The notes below the pieces were generated by a model, which was not told the DNA's origin, searched no databases, and was given only the letters and a program-made list of their open reading frames with translations. A DNA stretch of 64,000 bases from contig QANU01012846.1 of the NCBI GenBank assembly GCA_003254905.1, positions 532,823-596,822 on the forward strand, read 5' to 3'. This DNA comes from Nissolia schottii (taxonomy: Eukaryota; Streptophyta; Magnoliopsida; Fabales; Fabaceae). Shown here piece by piece: positions 22,159-33,799 of this stretch. Positions within the stretch are counted from its first letter, which is position 1; every line of letters starts with the position of its first letter. The position numbers and the translations under genes were made by a program.

Positions 22159-25001
22159 CTATATTGGCTTCAAGACATACATTTTACAGGCATGTGGTTC
22201 TACAGTGGCCGTCAATTTGCCCACGAATTGTCTCTTCAATGTCTTGTGCTGCATGCATTAGAGGTAACTTACAGCATTAGCATCCCAAGCGTAATCAAAG
22301 AAGTTCAGAAACAGAAAAACAAAGGTTGGGATGAATGAAGCAAAAGAAAAAAATGCTACAAAGTGAAAGAGAAACGATGAATTATACTACATTATATTAT
22401 ACCTCCCAAAGGTCTCTAGCTACCACAACACTTGTAGGGGGAATGCCAATATCATCCCATTCAGCGGTGATGGCCTTACGCCTACGGCCTCGATTGAGTA
22501 GGACAAGAGCTACCCTGTATCCTGAAAGAGGACCTGCCCAAACCTGTTGAAAATACATTCCATTCCATTGATTACTTCTCTCTTACTTTCAAACACTTGA
22601 GGCAAGGGCCTATCTAGCATAGCAAGAGCAATTTACCTCGAGATAACCTTGCATCCTAACCTTTTTACCTTGAACACCAAGTGGATCTGAAATTAGAATG
22701 GAAAAAACCAGTTAGCAGCAATATAAAAAGCCCTTGATGCAGAGTAGACAGATAACTGTGAGCAGGATGCAACATGATGACACTTGTTAAGCCTCACCTT
22801 GGTTCACTGAAATAACCTCCTTATTTGATAATATCTCTTTGGTCTCACTAGTCATATTTCGAACATCACAGCCAATAAGAATCGGAGCCTGCAATAGCTC
22901 TCTGCATGATATACTGATACGCCGTGCACTTTCTCAAAAATTATATGCTTTGAACAAAAAGAACGATGGAGATCGACACTACCTTGGAAATGGCCCATAA
23001 ACTGAAGTGAACAATATATTCAGTTTTATTCATCCCTCCATTCCCCACCTCGAGCATGTCAGGATCTTTCGATGTTAAGCATCATTCACTGTTAGATAAA
23101 ACTCAAAAGCATACTCATTGTTATTCACAGAGTTAAGGTAAAGAAACTCTAACCATTCCAACCACCAGGCCTTGCGAAATCAGCATAAATTTCGTTCATG
23201 TCTGCCCTTGAAAGCATGCTGCCAAGGAGAATAGTTACATTCAGTTATATTGGATCAGACTTCACCACAACTAACAGTTTCAACAAAACTAAAAATCATG
23301 GTGTTCACCTCTTCCAATCATCTGTAATGTCATTAGTAGTTCTCCAGCTATTCCCTACTTGAGAGCCCCACGTTGCGGGGTGCATGTCTCCCCTATCGAA
23401 CATTAGACGAGCCATTAAGACTTGGGGGGCCATCAACAATCCAAAAGCAAATAAAAAGTATTGAAATACCATTCACATAGCGAGAAGTAGATCGGACGGC
23501 CAGCCTTCATCAGTGCTCTAGTCATAATGGGGTATCTATATATATACATAAGAGGACAATGGTTTTAGTGTTTGAAGATTATATCATGCCAACAAAGAGA
23601 GCATAAGAAGTATTATTTCAACTACCTAGCGGTGGGCTTTATTCCAACATTGTCACAGTTGTCATACTTCAAATAATCAACACCCTGTGAGCAAAGCAAA
23701 ACAACAGTTTATTTAGTGCCAAGTTAACATGTCCATGTCAACCAAATGGAACAAGAAATACGAGAAATAGGAACCGTAGCACAACGCAATGTTTTATACC
23801 CATGATGCAAAAGTCTTGGCATCCTGCTCCTCGTGACCAAGGGAACCAGGCATTGTTTTGCTACAAGTAAAGTACCTGCAGATTTGCATCAGCAACATGA
23901 AGCTAGTAGTTTAAAGAGTTTGACAAAGAACACGTGACTAATTTGTTTAGGAGGTTTGGCTAAGTTTTGCACCCTGCATCCGAATAAATGCCAAGCTTAA
24001 GACCCTTGCCGTGAACATAATCTGCAAGAGCTTTGATGCCTGAAGGAAATTTTGATTTGTGCGCTACCAGATTACCCTGCAATATTGTTTGGAACAAATA
24101 CATGTAATGTTCAATGAAGAATAGAAAAGCCACACGAATCATACCCCGTCATCTCGAGCTATTTCAGCCCAGCAATCATCTGCAAGAATGTAGAATTGTG
24201 GATCAAAGTTAACTGCGGGTGCTTATGACATGTTGTTAAGTAGAAGGAAGTTTGCATAAGGAAAAAGGTATGAAGATTTGAAAAGGAGTTGGTTTTCCTT
24301 GTACCTATGTTGACATAGGTGTATCCAAGTTTGGCAAGACCAGTAGAAACAAGGGCATCAGCTGTAAAACCACATGGCAAATTCACAATCAGATTGTATG
24401 TAGTATTGAATGCCAAAAACTCAGATGATTCGATCATTTCATTAATAAACAAACTAAAACAGAAGTGAGACAGATGGAAAGCCCTTTCATCAATCCTTTC
24501 AGAGTTATAAAAGAAGTGGTTTCTTGACATCTTCAGTGGCACGGCACCTTCTGATGGAAAGTTGAACTAGGACCTTAAATTCAGATGTTTTGTACCTATG
24601 CACAGCACATAACCATGTAAATGATGAGGCACGTACCAGTTTCTCGGACAACTGATTCGTTTATTCGACAGTAAAAATGATTCCAACTGTTCCACCTGCA
24701 TAAAAAGGAAATCAAGTGTAGTTCATTGTTACTACAACAGCGAGGTTGAGCAAGGAATGCGGTTATATTGCGCGCGCCAAAAATGTTACATGTACACTCA
24801 ATTTTATATACGCATACATACACTATTAATAATGCACAAACTTTATTCTCATGAGTACACAAACATTACAAATTTATAGATGATATTCTCAATTATACTT
24901 AATTAAGTGTATAAACATTACAAACATTAAAACACAAACTTTATGTATATAAGTATAGGGTGTATGTATGGTGTACGTGTACGCACGTGTACACACATAC
25001 A

Positions 25002-25033
<32 letters not shown>

Positions 25034-25250
25034 CACACACATAGGTACATGTTACATCACATACATACCCCATAGGAGGAGTGGCGCCAAGTCCATTGGC
25101 AAGGAGATTTCTCCTGATTTTCTCCTTATGGTTATTGAACTTATTTAGCCTTGATGAAGCACTGCAGGAACTAAGCAAAACGATCATGGAAGCCACAACC
25201 ACCAACATCTCTCTACCAAGAGTTCTCCCCATTCTCACTTTAGCAGCCAC
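22159..25250 (-). CDS. AGAL: Alpha-galactosidase, GH27
   Basis: Hydrolyses terminal alpha-1,6-galactose from galactomannan, raffinose-family sugars and wall glycans; probably secreted or vacuolar. Fifteen exons encode 413 residues: 25069-25250, 24637-24695, 24305-24361, 24145-24179, 23973-24076, 23800-23875, 23626-23684, 23470-23535, 23309-23392, 23154-23218, 22983-23065, 22798-22888, 22637-22686, 22403-22543, 22159-22248. All splice sites are GT-AG and the frame is continuous. An N-terminal signal peptide is followed by the mature-type start [16 protein letters not shown]. The nucleophile is Asp179 (YLKYDNC) and the acid/base is Asp234 (WRTTNDI); substrate-pocket DDCW and RPGGWNDPDML are intact. 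The C-terminal beta domain ends YVLKPI. It lies head-to-head with an endo-beta-mannanase gene that attacks the same polymer. Intron 1 carries a dispersed TGCACAAAC repeat and TA/CA microsatellites. Confidence 0.95.
24767..25045. repeat. TGCACAAAC-type repeat and TA/CA microsatellite in intron
   Basis: Inside intron 1 of the alpha-galactosidase gene. It contains TGCACAAACTTTA, ACACAAACATTAC and AACACAAACTTTA, then GGGTGTATGTATGG, which matches the reverse complement of the repeat edge near 7842-7877. It ends in a TA/CA microsatellite (about 24999-25042). Confidence 0.55.
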
Positions 25251-27086
25251 CGAGTTACTTGTATGTGCTTCACACAGTGATCAGTGATCAGTGATCATAT
25301 AGAGTTTCATTCCGTTTAATATTGCTATTTTTTAGCCTTAAATTGAGGATAATACTAGTAGCCACTGCTGTGCATTTGAATTTTCAAATTTGAAATTTAA
25401 GATTAATTGTTTTGGATAAATCTTGTTAACAAAGTTTCAAATTTCAGTTGATTCACAAGATGATCGGAAGGCACTGTTAATATATAGTAGTAATACCAAC
25501 CGAAAACCTTTCTAGACCTAATAAGAGTGTTGATATTATACACAGCTTCACAATATGCACATAATCTATAAATAAAAAAGGTGAAATCAGAAACATTTTC
25601 TTTTCTTTTCTTTGTTATTGTAAATTAGTTATTTATTTGGTGGAATTGCTTTTTAACGAGGTCCCTAAGAAGACCCCTAATAGGGTATGGGAGAGAGAAG
25701 GAAAAGTGGAATAAAGAGTTGGATCTCAACCATCATCATCATCATCATATCATATATAATAAATGTGATTTTAAGGCAACTTGGATCTCAATCTAAATGA
25801 ACAAAAGGGAACAAGAAGAAGAAGAAGAAGGGTTAAATCTGCCTTAGGCCTTGGTATATATCAAGTAAAAGAATGTACGACCTCATCATGATGGAATCAT
25901 CTAAAAGAACCATGGGCTCCCCAGTGAAATACAAGCAGCAGGTTTCTGTGCACAAGCAAACTAGAATTTCGTTTATTCGTAACTTGGGAACAAGGACAGC
26001 CGCTATGCCCCATCACAATAGCTCCCAAAAAAAGAAAAGTAAAACTGCTGACTTTGGAGGCGGGGATACTCCAAAAATGTTGCTTGTTGTGAAGTACAAG
26101 TGTGAGAGACGAAGTTGATATGCTCAGCATTGGACACGCAAAGAGTGCCAATTCAAACCGACCTTTGCTATTTTGTTCTCTTCATCTCATGCCACCTCCT
26201 TCACATATTTTCTGCTTTTCATGAAACAAATTGAGGATCAACCTCCTCCTCGTCCTCCTCCAAACTAGTCTTCAATTTTAGGAGAGACAGCTACATGGAC
26301 TCAACACAGCCCCCCAGGTATTGCCTTTTCTTTCCTCCTTTGTATAAATTCTATCATCATCAATTTCTTCACGAAATGTATCTGATGGAGACATCACATC
26401 TAGAATTGATTGTAAACACTTTTTTGGACAAGGGGTGAGTGTGTGTAGGCATATTTGTTATGAATGGTCTTCTTCAAATCCATAGAACTGCTAGTTCCAT
26501 ATCTGACAAAGCCAGGCCTCTTTGCATTTCTATGGTTCTGGTATAAGTTATATATCAAAATATGGCTGGAAACAAAAAATTACAATTACAAGGGTGTGGC
26601 AAATTCAGACATCTATAAAAAAAAAGTCTGAATTCGCCTCAGACTCCAACATCTGAGGGTCTGAATTCGCCACAACCTGTAGCGAATTCAGACACAGGCC
26701 TATACAAATGTAAATATTTTATCTGAACCATATTATGGGAAATAAATCATTTAGGGGCCATATACATGTAATAACTCCGACAAAGGCACCTTGTATCCAA
26801 ATATTGTCGTTTGTGGAACCCACTCGAGCGTACCTTAGGAGTTAGGACTGACATTTTTGCAGCTTTACTCCTAACCCTTGACTTTTCTTATCCATTGCTT
26901 AACAACACAAACAATGGGAATGGAAGATAATAGAATAGAGTGTAGGCCTTTTTTCTTCGCTTCAAAGCTAGAGTAGAAGAAACATGATCTCAACTTGCAC
27001 ACCACTCTTCAGTCCCTTTGATCCACTCCCCGTGGAAGAATACTTAGCATGGTTACATATATAACGTGGTCCAAAACTAAAGGAAA
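25251..27086. other. Divergent intergenic region between AGAL and mannanase
   Basis: This 1.84-kb space holds the promoters of both glycoside hydrolase genes. Seen: an ATC/CAT trinucleotide run near 25734, a GAA run near 25816, and a small foldback at 26594-26693. The overlapping open frames at 25873-26151 on both strands match nothing I recognise. No shared regulatory motif could be assigned by eye. Confidence 0.4.
26594..26693. repeat. Foldback of alternating GAATTCAGAC motifs
   Basis: Four copies of a GAATTCAGAC-like core lie in orientation plus, minus, minus, plus. The outer-left copy (GTGTGGCAAATTCAGAC, 26594-26610) is inverted against GTCTGAATTCGCCACAAC at 26659-26676. This is probably a short foldback MITE or its remnant, in the divergent promoter region. 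Confidence 0.55.
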
Positions 27087-29199
27087 ATGGACCATGGTGG
27101 CTTGGTAACATCTATGGAAAATCACAAGAGATTAAGATCGTGTATTATTCCCTTGATCCTTTTCCTGGCCCTTACTGAAGATTTAAGCTCAACTGCATTC
27201 GATGACAGTGACTATGAAGAATGGGAAGGCATTCAGCAGGAAGCCAAAGATCACATGCCCCATTCAGTCTTAAGCTATAGGTGTGTGTACATTGCATTGC
27301 TAGAAAGCCTCACCCCTTCTAGTTGTTATGTCTTGTGTCGTACATATATGGTTCTAATCTTATTTTGTTTTTATTTTCCTTGGTATTTAATTAAGGGGTG
27401 AAATGGGAGATGTTGAAGAAAATGAATGGCTGATGGTGCAAACGAAAGGAAACCAATTTGTGGTGAATGACCAACCTTTCTATGTGAACGGGTTCAACAC
27501 TTACTGGCTGATGGTGTTTGCTGCGGATGAGTCCACCAGAGGGAAGGTCACCGAGGTGTTCAAGCATGCATCCTCGGTTGGCATGACAGTTTGCAGGACT
27601 TGGGCCTTCAACGATGGCCAATGGAGATCCCTTCAGAAATCTCCATCTGTTTATGATGAAGATGTATTCAAGGTGCCTTCTTTTTTCTTTTTTTTCTTTA
27701 TTTATTCTAAATGTACTATTTGAGTTCTAGTAATATGTGCAGCTAAATAGCATTATTCCTGATCTTACTCAACTTCCTTGTGTTGATCACATTCACATCG
27801 CAGGCACTGGATTTTGTGGTAAGTGAAGCTAAGAAATACAAAATAAGGCTCATATTGTCATTGGTTAACAACTGGGAGGCTTATGGTGGCAAAGCACAAT
27901 ATGTCAAATGGGGGAATTCTGCTGGCCTTAACTTGACCTCTGATGATGACTTCTTCTCACATCCAACTCTCAGAGGCTACTACAAGGCTCACGTTAAGGC
28001 GAGCTCATAGCATCTGGATATTGCTGATGTGGTCATGTCTTTTTTCTTGTTTATTCCTCAAAAGACTAATTTGATTCCAACACTATTATCCATTGTGTAG
28101 ACGGTGCTCAACAGAGTCAACACATTCACAAACATCACTTATAAGGAAGATCCTACAATTTTCGCTTGGGAACTGATGAACGAGCCTCGATGCATATCAG
28201 ATTCCTCAGGTGATACGCTACAGGTTTGCCCCTCCAAAACTAAAACAAACTGCATCGTGTAATTGCATCCTAACAAGTTCTTTCAACGATACCATACTTC
28301 ACACTCAAATGATACGGTTCTAGGAATGGATAAAAGAAATGGCATTCTATGTGAAGAGCATTGATACGAAACACCTGGTGGAGATTGGACTTGAAGGATT
28401 CTATGGACCCTCCACGCCTCAGAGAGTTCAGTTAAATCCAAACTCATTTGCCGAACAAGTTGGAACTGATTTTATCAGAAACCACCAGGTTCTTGGGGTC
28501 GACTTCGCTTCTGTTCACATTTATCCAGACTCTTGGTAAGCTTTTACGATTATATTAATTAATCTCATATTCATACATATGTGCATACTGGTGTGCTGTA
28601 TTATATGTGAAGAAATTCATTTTTGCTTAGTAATAATGTATTGTGTCACATGCATTTCTTCTTTGCTTTCACCATTCATTCTTCTAATTTTCTAACATGC
28701 ACGCTTTAGACTTTAGGATGAATTTGACATTTTTTCTGACTAAAGGCACTAATTACCTGGTTGAAGGATTTCACAATCAATTGCTGATACACACCTCCCA
28801 TTTGTAAAGTCTTGGATGGAAGCTCACATAGAGGATGCTGAGAAGTACCTAGGGATGCCTGTTGTTTTTGCTGAGTTTGGTGTATCTTCAAAAGATCCTG
28901 GCTACAATTCATCATACAGAGACAACCTTATAAACACTGTGTACAAGACCATCCTAAGCTCCACAAAGAAAGGAGGCAGTGGTGCAGGAAGCCTTTTGTG
29001 GCAGCTCTTCCCTGATGGAACTGATTACATGGATGATGGATACGCAATTGTTCTCTCAAAATCTCAATCAACCTCAAGCATTATATCCCTTCAGTCCACA
29101 AGGCTTGCCCTATTCAACTCCTTGTGTTCTAAGAAATGCCATTGGGGTTGTAAGAAGAAAAACATGTATGAAAAAATACTCTATCACGACGAGCTCTAA
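27087..29199 (+). CDS. MAN: Endo-1,4-beta-mannanase, GH5
   Basis: Cleaves the beta-1,4-mannan backbone of wall and storage (galacto)mannans; secreted. Exons 27087-27280, 27396-27672, 27804-27998, 28101-28223, 28324-28535, 28767-29199 give 477 residues. The N-terminus has a hydrophobic signal segment ([13 protein letters not shown]) and an acidic stretch, then the (beta/alpha)8 barrel from about residue 75. The acid/base is Glu250 in WELMNEPRC and the nucleophile is Glu370 in [22 protein letters not shown] and [11 protein letters not shown] are typical family blocks. Intron 3 appears to use a GC donor (AAG followed by GCGAGC). A GT donor six bases upstream would delete Val-Lys from the conserved HVK. 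The second Met (codon 10) is an alternative start. The gene diverges from the alpha-galactosidase. Confidence 0.94.
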
Positions 29200-29577
29200 C
29201 ACCATATGTGGAGAGTCGCCAAATATGACGTTATGGCTATAAAAGCATGCTTGTCCCGATCGTAGCAGATGCAAGAGTATCAACTTCAGTGTGAAAGTGA
29301 AACAAGAAAGAAAGTAAAGAGTGGAGATAATTATGGGGATTCACCATACCATTCTGTTTGTTTGCTGTCAATAGTGTCTTTTTTCACTTTGTACAATGTC
29401 AATAGTGTCTTCTAATTTGTATGTTATGACATTTGTGTGGAAATTGGTAACATAAGCTAGCATTGTAGGTGTCATGCACAATCATTCTTTTATTGAAAAC
29501 AACTCGTTTGAAAGCCATAAGAAGCATCATTTCATACAAGAACACTACTCAAGTGAAAGTGCCATATATTTCATACA
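29200..29577. other. Mannanase 3' flank
   Basis: Probable 3' UTR and downstream sequence of the mannanase gene. It contains an imperfect repeat of TCAATAGTGTCTT near 29370 and 29400. No gene recognised. Confidence 0.4.
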
Positions 29578-29745
29578 GGAAAGGGTCTCTAAAGTGAACA
29601 TCTTAATTTAGAGGGTAAAATAAAACTTTTCACCATTTGATCAATAAGAAAAAATGGGTCCCACTACTCACTTACTTGATTTAAGGGTGAAACTCCTTCA
29701 CTTTACCCTCTAAAGTGAGATGTTCACTTTAAAGGATTATTTTCC
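29578..29745. mobile_element. Short MITE with about 40-bp inverted termini
   Basis: The left end contains TAAAGTGAACATCT and TTAGAGGGTAAA. The right end, on the opposite strand, contains the same two blocks in the same order and spacing. The total is about 168 bp with no coding content. The exact ends and target duplication were not resolved. Confidence 0.65.
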
Positions 29746-30332
29746 ATCACAATATAAGTATGCAACTTTGATACCATACATCACAATGATTTTCAATAGA
29801 TTTTCTACTTCTTTTAGCTCTAAATCTATGTTTCAAGCCGTAGTACCCGAAAGTTGTCGTTTTACAGGAAAGGTCCTGCCATTCTTCGAGCAGTCACCTC
29901 TTGTCGAAAGAAACCATGGGAGAATACTGATTAAGTTCTTCTTCCAATCACTAAGTGCTCCTGCCGGACTTTGCTGCCATATAGATTACAAGAAAGACAT
30001 AAATCTATAAGCAGCAATAGCACTTTCCTTCTGTAAGATATAAATTTCCTCAGGCTTACTATGTGGCTGAAATTATGTAGGAAGTGTCCGAATGATTTAA
30101 GCTTGGAGAGAAAACCAAGCAGAAGATGAAGAAAAAAAAAATTGAAAATCTTATAACTGATGATTTTCAATTCGCATGTTAGGTGGTCTTGCCGGGGGAC
30201 ACCACTGAATTCAAATGTGCTCCTCCTGATGGAAATAAAGATATTGAAACAATATTACCAGAGAGCTTCAATTAAAAGTGGTATCGTTCTTACACAAGTC
30301 ATATGATGAATATACTTACATTGCTAAACAGC
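29746..30332. other. Intergenic, STN8 3' side
   Basis: Space between two convergent genes, probably holding the 3' UTR of the minus-strand STN8 gene. Open frames here have no recognisable domain. Confidence 0.35.
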
Positions 30333-33031
30333 TCATTTTCTGCTTAAGCTTAGTTTTGAAAGGACCGCAGCTGCCTGATCACCGCCCAGAAGAAAATAAG
30401 GGTGTCTCAAAGCAGCAGCAGCAGATAATCGTCCTCTTCTGAGGTAACCTCTCTCAGAGATAAGCTTTGTAGCTAAATCCCAGCCTCTACCAGATTCACT
30501 ATCCAGAATTTGAAAGTCAGGCCTGAGGCGAGTATAGTCTCTCCATTTTTTCAAATCATATCCACAGGCTTTTATCTCCAGATTGAAATTCTTCAAAGCA
30601 GAAGAAGACCTTAACGTTGGTATTGTCATTTGCATGAGTACAATCCCAGCCGAATACATATCAAACAGATCAGGACTGTTTAACTACAACAATAATCAGA
30701 TAACTCCATTTTAGCTCTTCCTGTGCAAAATATATATACGCAGCCCCGTGTGTGTGTGTGTCTGTATGTGAGAACAGACAGGGAAGAGTGGTTAATTAAG
30801 TTAATATATGATAAACGCGTCTTAGTTATTGTTCCTATACTAAAAATATCTTCACTAGGAGTTACGACATTGCAATAAAACCATAGAATTCAGTCGTCTA
30901 TAAAGAGATCTTAGCCAATATTCTGCTTTAATTCTTTTGATAAAGTTGTGGACCATTCACTGTAGTATAATTTGACTTAGACAGATACACCTACTGAAAA
31001 ACCTTGACTACATGAATAGGGTATAACAAGCAATAAAACCTGCCACAGGATTGGTGAAAGGAAAGCAGCAATTGGTTCTGGTGGAGGACTTGGTGTTTCT
31101 TCTGGGAGTACATATAATTCTGGGGGACAGTAGTCAGGATCCAAAAGTGTACGGTTGGGAACATAATTCTTTCCAATTCGCAGGTCTGTTGCTGCACCAA
31201 AATCAATGAGCTTAATCTGACCGCGTTTAGTAACCACTAAGTTGTCTGGCTTTACATCCCTGTGTACAATTCCTGTGTTGTGAATTTTCTTAAGAGACGT
31301 AATAATCTGACGCATTATTTGCTTGATAATCAATGCATTCCGTCTAGAAGAGTCTACACCTTGCAAGACACGTCCAAACATGACAGATTCTAAGTTTGAA
31401 GGAAAGTTGCGATCTTTCATGTAATCAGCAAGAGTTCGATCTCCCTGCGACACGGGCCACCCTCCATTTAGTGTAAAAAGTAAACGAAGGATTAAACCAG
31501 ATTAAGATGATAAATTTAATTTTCGATTATTTTTAAGATAACATTTAACACTATCCAAACAAAGTAGTCTTGAAACTTCAGGCAGTTAGTGCAAGCTTAG
31601 GTGATCTAAGGCTATTGTTTGCGCAAGGGAAATATAATATGCTGGAGCACCTCAAACTTCCAAACAAGCCATTTTCCACCTTTTGTGAACTGTGAATTCG
31701 TTTTATCAGCCACAAAACTTCCAAGGAACTCAGCACATGTTTCAGGTGCTGCTCTAGAGAGCCTGTAATTGAACCACTCCTCATAATCACCAAATTCTTC
31801 AGCCCCTCGGATTTCAACCTTCACCTGCACGTTCCATCAGTGGTCAACTGCTGAATATATATGCATGTGTATATATATGTGTGTGTGTGTGTGTGTATAC
31901 ATATATATATTTTACAGGCTCTCTAATCAAAAACAGAAAATGAAAAGGCAGTTAGTCAATAGTTAGTTTAGATATGATATCTACCACCAAGTCAGTGCAC
32001 AAGTATGTAATCTACCATTGCAACAAAAGAATGGAATTCCACATAAAAATATTTGTGAAAATTTGTGCATCTTCTTCTTATTCACCATGAAAATAGGAAG
32101 AATGTGTAAGAGATAGAAGAAGGAAACAGAATGGGAAGATAAGGAATCCTCCTAAAGGCAAGAAAACAAGGGGTGAAGGGAATAAGAAGAAAGGTTCATA
32201 AGCTCCGGATGTCCAGGTAGAACTCGATGACTGGAAATTCAGGAATTGGGCTCTAATCAACAGTGAACACATTCACACTTGCTTATCAAACCCAAAAGAC
32301 GCTTGATCCAGCACAACGAGGCACAGGTAGGTGAGATCAAACAGTTGAATTGAGTTCAAAGTTGAAACAAAGTTAAAAAAAACAACCATTAAGAGCATTA
32401 ATCTTTCTATATAAAGAGTGCCCCTCATTGGCCCATAGAACATAGGATAAAGATAAATGAATGATGTCACCTTCTTAAGAATGACTTTATCCTTAGAAGA
32501 ATTGGCAACCAACCCTGCCGCAGCCCCCTTGGCGAGCCTCCCTCTCTTCTGCAACCTCTCATCAGGCGCAACCTCGTTCTTAGGGAGCAAGACGCCGGCG
32601 TAAACAACACCAAAGGACCCTTCGCCGAGCTTGTCTCCGACAAGGAAATCGCTCCTCCTGAGATTCCTCCTCCCAGACAAGCTGTCCAAGCCAAGCTGAA
32701 GGGGCGCCAGAAGGTACGCGTCCACGGCACCGACGAGGACACCTGGCCTCGCGGTCAAGTAGATCCAAGTGAGCCCGCCAAAAACCAGGAACCCCAACTT
32801 CTGCATGTCTGACAGGTCCTCGGTTACCGCCTGGAGCTGCAGCAGCGCCGACTGGAGCCCAGCGGCCGCGCCATCAAACAAGAGAGCATTGCACCTTGCG
32901 GGGCTGCTCCTCAAACGGCTTGCCGCCAAGAGAGTGGTGAGCTTGGGAGGAGAGAAGCACACTGCCACGTGGCGGTTATGATGTTGGACGAGCGTTGCTG
33001 AAGCTGGAGTTGGGGGGAGCAGAGAACCCAT
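30333..33031 (-). CDS. STN8: Thylakoid Ser/Thr kinase STN8
   Basis: Chloroplast kinase that phosphorylates photosystem II core proteins (D1, D2, CP43, PsbH) and aids PSII repair. Exons 32471-33031, 31651-31824, 31040-31444 and 30333-30683 are all phase 0 and encode 496 residues, as expected for STN8 and shorter than STN7. An N-terminal transit-peptide region rich in Ser/Ala/Pro is followed by a hydrophobic segment (FLVFGGLTWIYL, about 81-92). The kinase domain follows, with loop GEGSFG (136-141), ILKK (Lys186 or 187), HRDVK (306-310) and DFG (326-328). YEEWFNYRLSRAAPETCAEF and the C-terminal HPYFLLGGDQAAAVL distinguish STN8. The start chosen is the ninth codon of the longest frame (Met before GSLLPP); an in-frame ATG eight codons earlier (33053-33055) is possible. 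Confidence 0.94.
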
Positions 33032-33055
33032 TTCCGAGCTGAACAAACAGAGCAA

Positions 33056-33650
33056 CAGGCAAAGCGCTTACGAAGCTCCTGACTTTGGAGGCTCTTTTTG
33101 TTCCAGGTAACGTCAGCAGAGGTGGCTCTTTTGCTGCCACGTGCTCCTTCCTCCCTCTTTCACTTTATCCGCCACAGCCACCCAAAATTAAGGGGCCTCT
33201 CAAAATCAAACCTCATCCAGGACACTTCAATTGAAGATCTAGTAAGTAAAATTTTATTTATTTATTTTTATTTGATCTAAAGTATATAATTTTATTATCT
33301 CTAGAAAGGCATTTGGAAAATGGAATAAATGGAGTACGTGAGGTAGTATGTATATATGTCTATGTCATCTCATCAGGACCAAAGTAAATATTGCTTTGGA
33401 GAAATGAAAAAAAAAAAAAAAAGAACCTCTCCTATTTTGCATGAAATAAATTCTCCATACATAAAAAAAATTAAAAGAAAACAAAATATGGTAAACTTTT
33501 GTTATAGAACAATAATTATTTAAACGCTAAATATTATGATGTTTATCGCAGAAATGATCCATTTTCTTTCTTCTTTGTTTTATTTAATTAATCCCTTTTC
33601 TTTCTTCTTTGTTTTCTTTTCTCTTGTATATTTCCAAAAAAAAAAATCAT
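33056..33650. other. STN8 5' flank
   Basis: Upstream of STN8. AT-rich with poly-A and poly-T runs near 33407 and 33640. No gene recognised. Confidence 0.35.
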
Positions 33651-33799
33651 AGAATTGATGTTTGCAAAGAGGGTCAAACAACAAGGTGCCTTCACCAGCC
33701 CCAGTGCAGGGCAAGGCCCAAGCCAGCAAGGTCCTCCGTTAACCTTTCCTGGGTGGACGGTTTTCTCAAAGCTCACTCCAGTATAGAATAGAGACGAAC

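Noticed and set aside
25873-26151. Overlapping open frames on both strands in the divergent promoter
   Set aside because: No domain, no splice-compatible neighbours and no codon pattern favouring either strand.
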